Source of the DNA: Cadophora sp. MPI-SDFR-AT-0126
Taxonomy: Eukaryota; Ascomycota; Leotiomycetes; Helotiales; Ploettnerulaceae
Direction: 5' to 3'
NCBI GenBank assembly: GCA_020747065.1
Contig: JAGMVK010000015.1
Coordinates: 744,001 to 808,000 of the forward strand
DNA: 64,000 nucleotides
Numbering within the stretch: the first letter of the stretch is position 1; each line of letters opens with the position of its first letter. The notes below the pieces were generated by a model. The model made no database searches and was not told the DNA's origin. It saw nothing but the letters and a program-made list of their open reading frames with translations. Made by a program: the position numbers and the translations under genes. Below are positions 62,167 through 64,000 of this stretch, piece after piece.

Positions 62167-63319
62167 GAAAACATGACTTGGAAGTGAGGGAAAGCGGGCT
62201 TCGTAGAAAAAAGGCATCAGGAACGAGACGTACCAATAGATCAGTCAAGTACTACTCGACCGTCAAGAATAATCTATGGATTACAAAATTCGATTCAGAG
62301 AGCAACTTATGATACGGCAGCCTGCAAACACAAAGAGAAGCAGAGGACTTAGGAATGTAATCTCGTATTCAAGCGTCACGCGCTGAAGCCTTGGATGAAC
62401 TTCCAGTTGGCATAGATCATGATGGAAGGAGAGGGGCACTCTAGTCCCAACCGCGTATCAGCATTTGCTTGCTGGTTCATACGTTTGGTACATTGGGAGG
62501 ACTGTCGCGACTGTTTTGACCCGTCGGTGGTGATGAAGTAATAAGAAAATCCTGGGTTGCTGAGCAGCTTTGGAAGGGACGCCAGGATGTTTTCCAGGGC
62601 TTACTCAGCACTGAAGTTTGGCGACTTAGCGTGTCGGAATAGCGTGTCGGAATAGCATGTCGGAATAGCATGTCGGAATAGCGCGTCTACGCCAACATGC
62701 GCGTCTTCCTGAGTAAATCAACACTTCTACAATTCAAGACTGCCCTAATATGTCTCCAGGTACGTCCAAAATTACATGATTGTATCAAGGCTCTGCAGAT
62801 AATACTAACAGAATTCAAGGAGCAGCCCGCTTAACGAAGTCGCACTCCATTTGCAGTTCTCAACGAGCACAGAAGAGCATTCAAAGACTCCGCGACCTAT
62901 CAACGAGCCCGAGTCCACGTCACTACACGACTTATGTCTACGTCGACATTCAGCTCGTCCGCTCGCTAGGACCATCTCTAGGAATATATCGTCCGGACTA
63001 CGAGAATTGGACGAAGTAGAACGAACAGTCCCTTAAAACGATACTGGGCACTCAGGCACAATGAGCATCCTCTCCGCTTGACGACGGCTGGGAAACATAA
63101 CGAGACATCGTATGTGCTGCAAGCTACACAAGAGGGCGGTTGAAACATCATGGCTGTGAACACGACGGCACGATAGCGAGTGCATCGTGACAAGGGCTTC
63201 CGTGGAGGCAATGTACTCGCTGCAAGAGAGTACTTGAGACACATTTCTTTTCGTTATTCTCCATATTACGAAGGCTTCCCTATGCCATCGCCATTCATAT
63301 GTATACCTTTAATCCCAGA
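62167..63319. other. Gene-poor stretch downstream of the precursor
   Basis: About 1.15 kb with no recognisable gene. It contains a 13-bp minisatellite (62628-62679). No second UstY, transporter or methyltransferase is seen. Confidence 0.45.
62628..62679 (+). repeat. 13-bp minisatellite, four copies
   Basis: Four tandem copies of AGCGTGTCGGAAT (units 1-2) / AGCATGTCGGAAT (units 3-4), then a partial fifth (AGCGCGTC). Units differ only by G/A at one site. Confidence 0.9.
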
Positions 63320-64000
63320 TCACCCGGAGAATTGAAACTTGGCGATAGTGTCGGCCATGTCCTTCGCAATGACGTCGTCAAACCCGGTTCGGATGTGGAA
63401 GCTTCCTGACCACATACATCCATCCTCGTCTTGACTCATATTGTCTTTGAAGCCATAGGCCTTGGGATCATCCAACACTTTCGAAAAGAACGTGTGGACA
63501 TCGTACAGTATGATCTGTCCCTTCTAGTTGTCAGCGTGCAAGAGGTCAACCAATTGCTCATTCTCAACTCACATCTGGATGGTTGTCCTGAAATGCAGCT
63601 ACGTGCTTTGGCAAGTTTTCATTAAATACTTGGATCATCTCTGCGTAGTGCGCGATAGATTCAGCATCGCCACCAAGGATGAACGGGCTTCTATCCAACG
63701 GTGGGTTGTTCACAATGAAGAAATTTCTCGCTCCGGTTTTCCACATCTCTTCGAGCAGCTCTGAATAATGGTCAAGTCTGGGGAGCAGAACAGAAGCCTT
63801 ATTCTTCAACCACTGATTAGACGATGGTTAGCCATGGAATATCCCACTCTGGAGAAATATCAGTTGGTCAATTACTTACAGCATAGCTGACATCGTTGAT
63901 ACCAATCCAGGAAGTGAATAAAGTATTCGATCCTTGCCAGAACTTGGCTTTGGAGTACTTTGGCTGGTACAGATTCTCAACTTGATAAGTATAATTATCT
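63320..64000 (-). CDS. GDSL-type esterase (CE16-like), 3' part, runs off the window
   Basis: The stop is at 63320-63322 and the gene continues past 64000, so only the C-terminal part is seen, with two introns (about 63500-63572 and 63805-63880). The visible protein begins with LYQPKYSKAKFWQGSNTL and FTSWIGINDVSYA, where GxND is GDSL block III with its oxyanion Asn. It then runs NKASVLLPRLDHYSELLEEM, GARNFFIVNNPPLDRSPF, VFNENLPKHVAAFQ and LYDVHTFFSKVLDDP. The end, CMWSGSFHIRTGFDDVIAK, carries the catalytic His of block V, but the Asp usually three residues before it reads Gly or Ser here. Such enzymes deacetylate hemicellulose sugars and are usually secreted; the signal peptide would lie outside the window. 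Confidence 0.8.

Noticed and set aside
61799..62217. Minus-strand open frames antisense to the repeat precursor (repetitive His/Leu-rich protein).
   Set aside because: They are shadows of the 69-bp coding repeats and have no signal peptide or motif.

Overview
The window reads as a nuclear chromosome segment of a filamentous ascomycete (Pezizomycotina). The evidence is many short GT-AG introns (mostly 46-80 nt), fungal core genes (a trifunctional HIS4-type histidine protein, RPB1 with a degenerate C-terminal domain, TAF9, SWD1, glutathione reductase), and families that are expanded in such fungi (P450, MFS sugar transporter, SDR, NmrA-like, HET, UstYa/DUF3328). A leotiomycete is a reasonable guess but is inference only.

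Layout. 0.6-4.7 kb: two tandem, decaying protein-kinase-like genes. 5.5-16 kb: an accessory metabolic stretch with a P450, a divergent sugar transporter / intracellular GH43 pair, an NmrA-like protein convergent with an SDR, and a Cys-rich gene relic. 16-47 kb: mostly conserved housekeeping genes, namely a PMCA-type Ca2+ P-type ATPase, two basic hypothetical proteins, TAF9 divergent from HIS4 (with a consensus Gcn4/CPC1 element), a coiled-coil hypothetical, a VOC protein, RPB1, GLR1 and SWD1. 47-64 kb: gene-poor accessory DNA with an F-box/leucine-rich-type protein, small secreted proteins, a Ser/Thr-rich secreted protein, a frameshifted orphan gene, a HET-domain protein, and the 3' part of a GDSL esterase.

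The most interesting locus is at 59.8-62.2 kb. An intact UstYa/DUF3328 oxidase gene (minus strand) is divergent from a two-exon gene (61824-62166, plus strand) for a 98-residue secreted precursor. The precursor has a signal peptide and three near-identical 23-residue repeats; the first two end in Lys-Arg (Kex2-type) sites and each carries one Tyr in a YG[I/T]AHTLKM core. This is the architecture of fungal dikaritin-type (ustiloxin, phomopsin, asperipin) RiPP pathways. I do not recognise this core, so the pair is a candidate minimal, undescribed cyclic-peptide locus. No second UstY, methyltransferase, tyrosinase, peptidase or transporter lies next to it in this window.

Gene models with introns were spliced by eye from frame continuity and splice consensus. 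First exons of the P450, the kinase-like genes and the small secreted genes are the least certain parts.
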